A DNA stretch of 64,000 nucleotides from Desulfovibrio sp. 86. Lineage in GTDB: Bacteria > Desulfobacterota > Desulfovibrionia > Desulfovibrionales > Desulfovibrionaceae. Each line of letters begins with the position of its first letter. Position 1 is the first letter of the stretch. Positions 62,291-64,000 of the stretch are shown piece after piece. The stretch is taken from assembly GCF_902702915.1 (NCBI RefSeq), contig NZ_LR738849.1, positions 1,674,001 to 1,738,000 on the forward strand. The letters are read 5' to 3'. The notes beneath the pieces are model-generated. The model ran no database searches, was not told the DNA's origin, and saw only the letters and a list, made by a program, of their open reading frames with translations. The position numbers and the translations under genes are program-made.

Positions 62291-62363
62291 TGTCTTGCTC
62301 CCAGAGCATATTGAGTGTCCCGTCAAAGGCAAAAGCGCCCTTGGCGGCGCGGCGGGCGGTCAG

Positions 62364-62393
62364 CTAGAGCATTTCATCCGTAAACTGCTCTAG
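62364..62393. repeat. Short form of repeat family B
   Basis: A 30-bp palindrome-bounded element: CTAGAGCA at one end and TGCTCTAG at the other, with TTTCATCCGTAAAC inside. It lies in the gap between alaC and mtnA. The rest of that gap (62291-62667) shows no gene. Confidence 0.75.
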
Positions 62394-62667
62394 TCGCTCT
62401 GCCGCGCAAGGGTGAAAAAAAACCGTGTCAGCTGCGCCTGAAGCGCAGCCACAGCGGACGCCACAGGCGTTCCTCACAGTGTCTATGCAGCATAGCCAGC
62501 GAAAAGCCGGTTTGTAAAGCTTCTGTATGGGATAATCAGCCAAATGCCCCGCCTTTCACAGGGTTATGCCGCGTAAAAAAGAAATGCGCCCCTGGCGATG
62601 AACCCGGCGCTCTTTGCTTTCAGCCCGTTGTGGTGTAATCTGACCTCAAGTATGCCCGGAGGAACGC

Positions 62668-63786
62668 ATGGACGACCATATCCGTTTTGACCACCAAACC
62701 CTTGAGTTGCACCTGCTGGATCAGCGCTTTCTGCCCGAGCAGGAGTCGGACTTTGTGTGCCGGACAGCGCAGGACGTCATCAGCGCGCTGCAGACCATGG
62801 TGGTGCGCGGCGCGCCCGCCATCGGCGTGACGGCGGCCTGGGGCTGCGTGCTGGCCCTCAAGGAGGCTCAGGGGCCGGACTGGGCCGCCAGGCTTGAGCT
62901 GGGCATGGAGCGCATAGCCGCCGCCAGGCCCACAGCCGTGAACCTGCGCTGGGGCGTGGACCGCATGCGCAACAAGTGGCGATCCTTTGGCGGTGCCAAG
63001 ATTGATCAGCCAGCCCTGCTTACGGCCTTTATTCATGAAGCCCAGTCCATGCAGAATGAGGATGTGGCCATTTGCAAGGCTTTGGGCCGCCACGGGGCAA
63101 CCTGCATCAATGACGGCGACTGCGTGCTCACCCACTGCAATGCCGGGGCCCTGGCCACGGCGGGCTATGGCACGGCCCTTGGCGTTATCCGCGCGGCGGC
63201 CGAGTCGGGCAAAAAGATCAGCGTTATTGCCGACGAAACCCGCCCTTTTCTTCAGGGCGCGCGTCTCACCGCCTGGGAACTGGCGCGTGACGGCATTCCC
63301 GTAACCGTGGCCTGCGACAATGCCTGCGCCCTGCTCATGAGCAAGGGGCTGGTGCAGCGCGTGGTGGTGGGCGCTGACCGCATCGCCGCCAACGGCGATA
63401 CGGCCAACAAGATCGGCACCTTTGGCGTGGCCCTGCTGGCCAGACATTTTCATATTCCTTTCTATGTGGCGGCGCCCCTGTCCACCATTGATGCGGCCAC
63501 GCCCGACGGCTCGGGCATTCCCATAGAGCAGCGCCCGGACAGGGAAGTGACGCACGTGGGCGAAACACGCCTGTGCCCCAAGGACGTCCCTGTATTCAAT
63601 TATGCCTTTGACGTGACCCCTGCGGAATATCTCTCCGGCATCATTACTGAAAAAGGCGTATTGCTCCCGCCGTACGGGCTGTCCATCTGGGCCGCGCTCA
63701 ATGACCTGAGCACCGGCCGCAGCGCGGGCATCGCCGGGGCAGAGCCGGAAAACGGGGGCAGTGACGCTGCGCCCGGCAGGAGCTAG
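62668..63786 (+). CDS. mtnA: Methylthioribose-1-phosphate isomerase
   Basis: 372 residues, CCGGAGG before ATG 62668. Signatures are [33 protein letters not shown] (catalytic Cys), [16 protein letters not shown] and [20 protein letters not shown] (catalytic Asp). This is the MtnA member of the eIF2B-like isomerase family. It converts 5-methylthioribose-1-phosphate to the ribulose form in methionine salvage. About 20 extra residues at the end are Gly/Pro/Glu-rich. Another gene begins four bases after the stop. Confidence 0.95.
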   Translation: MDDHIRFDHQTLELHLLDQRFLPEQESDFVCRTAQDVISALQTMVVRGAPAIGVTAAWGCVLALKEAQGPDWAARLELGMERIAAARPTAVNLRWGVDRMRNKWRSFGGAKIDQPALLTAFIHEAQSMQNEDVAICKALGRHGATCINDGDCVLTHCNAGALATAGYGTALGVIRAAAESGKKISVIADETRPFLQGARLTAWELARDGIPVTVACDNACALLMSKGLVQRVVVGADRIAANGDTANKIGTFGVALLARHFHIPFYVAAPLSTIDAATPDGSGIPIEQRPDREVTHVGETRLCPKDVPVFNYAFDVTPAEYLSGIITEKGVLLPPYGLSIWAALNDLSTGRSAGIAGAEPENGGSDAAPGRS

Positions 63787-63790
63787 ACGC

Positions 63791-64000
63791 ATGAAGGAAC
63801 TCATCCTCGTCGTCGGCCCCGGTCAGCCGGACCTTGGCCCCTGCCAGGACGCCAGCGGCGAACAATCCCGACAGACCGTCATGCAGTGGGAGGGCTGGGA
63901 GCCGCCCAGGGGGCACGTTTCATTGCCTGCCCTTCTGCGCGCCGACCTTGAAGCCATCCGCGCGGAGCATGCGGCCTGGGCCTATGATCTGGGGCGGCTG
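63791..64000 (+). CDS. N-terminal part of an unrecognised gene (cut by the window end)
   Basis: ATG 63791 lies four bases after the mtnA stop, so the gene is probably co-transcribed with it. The visible 70 residues start MKELILVVGPGQPDLGPCQD and go on to LPALLRADLEAIRAEHAAWAYDLGRL. The first strand (ELILVVGPG) is hydrophobic and not a Walker A. I recognise no family from this piece. The stop lies outside the window. Confidence 0.65.
   Translation, partial: MKELILVVGPGQPDLGPCQDASGEQSRQTVMQWEGWEPPRGHVSLPALLRADLEAIRAEHAAWAYDLGRL

Overview
The window is high-GC bacterial DNA with dense genes on both strands. The best organism guess is a sulfate-reducing Desulfovibrio, close to D. desulfuricans. 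The reasons are a cytochrome c maturation cluster with a cysteine-type CcmE and no CcmG/CcmH, a periplasmic CbiK-type chelatase, HypF, and a type I secretion style repeat protein with an N-terminus typical of this group. Species assignment is an inference from protein sequence read by eye.

Layout. 1-3083 (minus): N-terminal 1027 residues of a 7TM sensor whose kinase core and receiver-like domain both lack the phospho-residues. 3527-10570 (minus): ccmE-F-A-B-C-D followed by two TPR proteins, a complete system I variant. 11117-14222 (minus): ppk-ppx polyphosphate pair. 14372-14675: remnant of an XRE regulator and the initiator tRNA, followed by about 1.1 kb without a convincing gene. 15850-20759: MFS exporter, GNAT, asparaginase and a phenylacetate-CoA ligase type enzyme. 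21656-24772: large RTX-like surface protein behind a near-consensus promoter and a long leader. 25303-28140: membrane protein, YheO-type regulator, and periplasmic chelatase cbiK behind a cobalamin riboswitch. 28565-32599: rpsA, a PAS-GGDEF protein and two paralogous exported proteins. 32993-36529 (minus): SppA-type peptidase, acyl-CoA synthetase and its XRE-cupin regulator. 36877-48876: hypF, an rRNA m5C methyltransferase, an FG-GAP periplasmic protein, purD, purE, a zinc-ribbon protein and mutL. 49060-54044: EVE protein, then a lower-GC block with an autotransporter, an AraC regulator and a cupin. 54342-64000: dinB, the operon hom / ATP-grasp / yjbQ / antiporter, alaC, mtnA and a gene cut by the window end.

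The most unusual property lies between the genes. At least three families of dispersed, strongly palindromic intergenic elements recur: a ~140-155 bp family with 13-bp inverted ends (A), a family bounded by TAGAGCA/TGCTCTA with several different interiors (B), and a GC-rich hairpin cassette (C). Several copies begin exactly at a stop codon, so the element itself supplies the TAG of the upstream gene. Copies also sit side by side. I regard this repeat system as the most interesting undescribed feature here.
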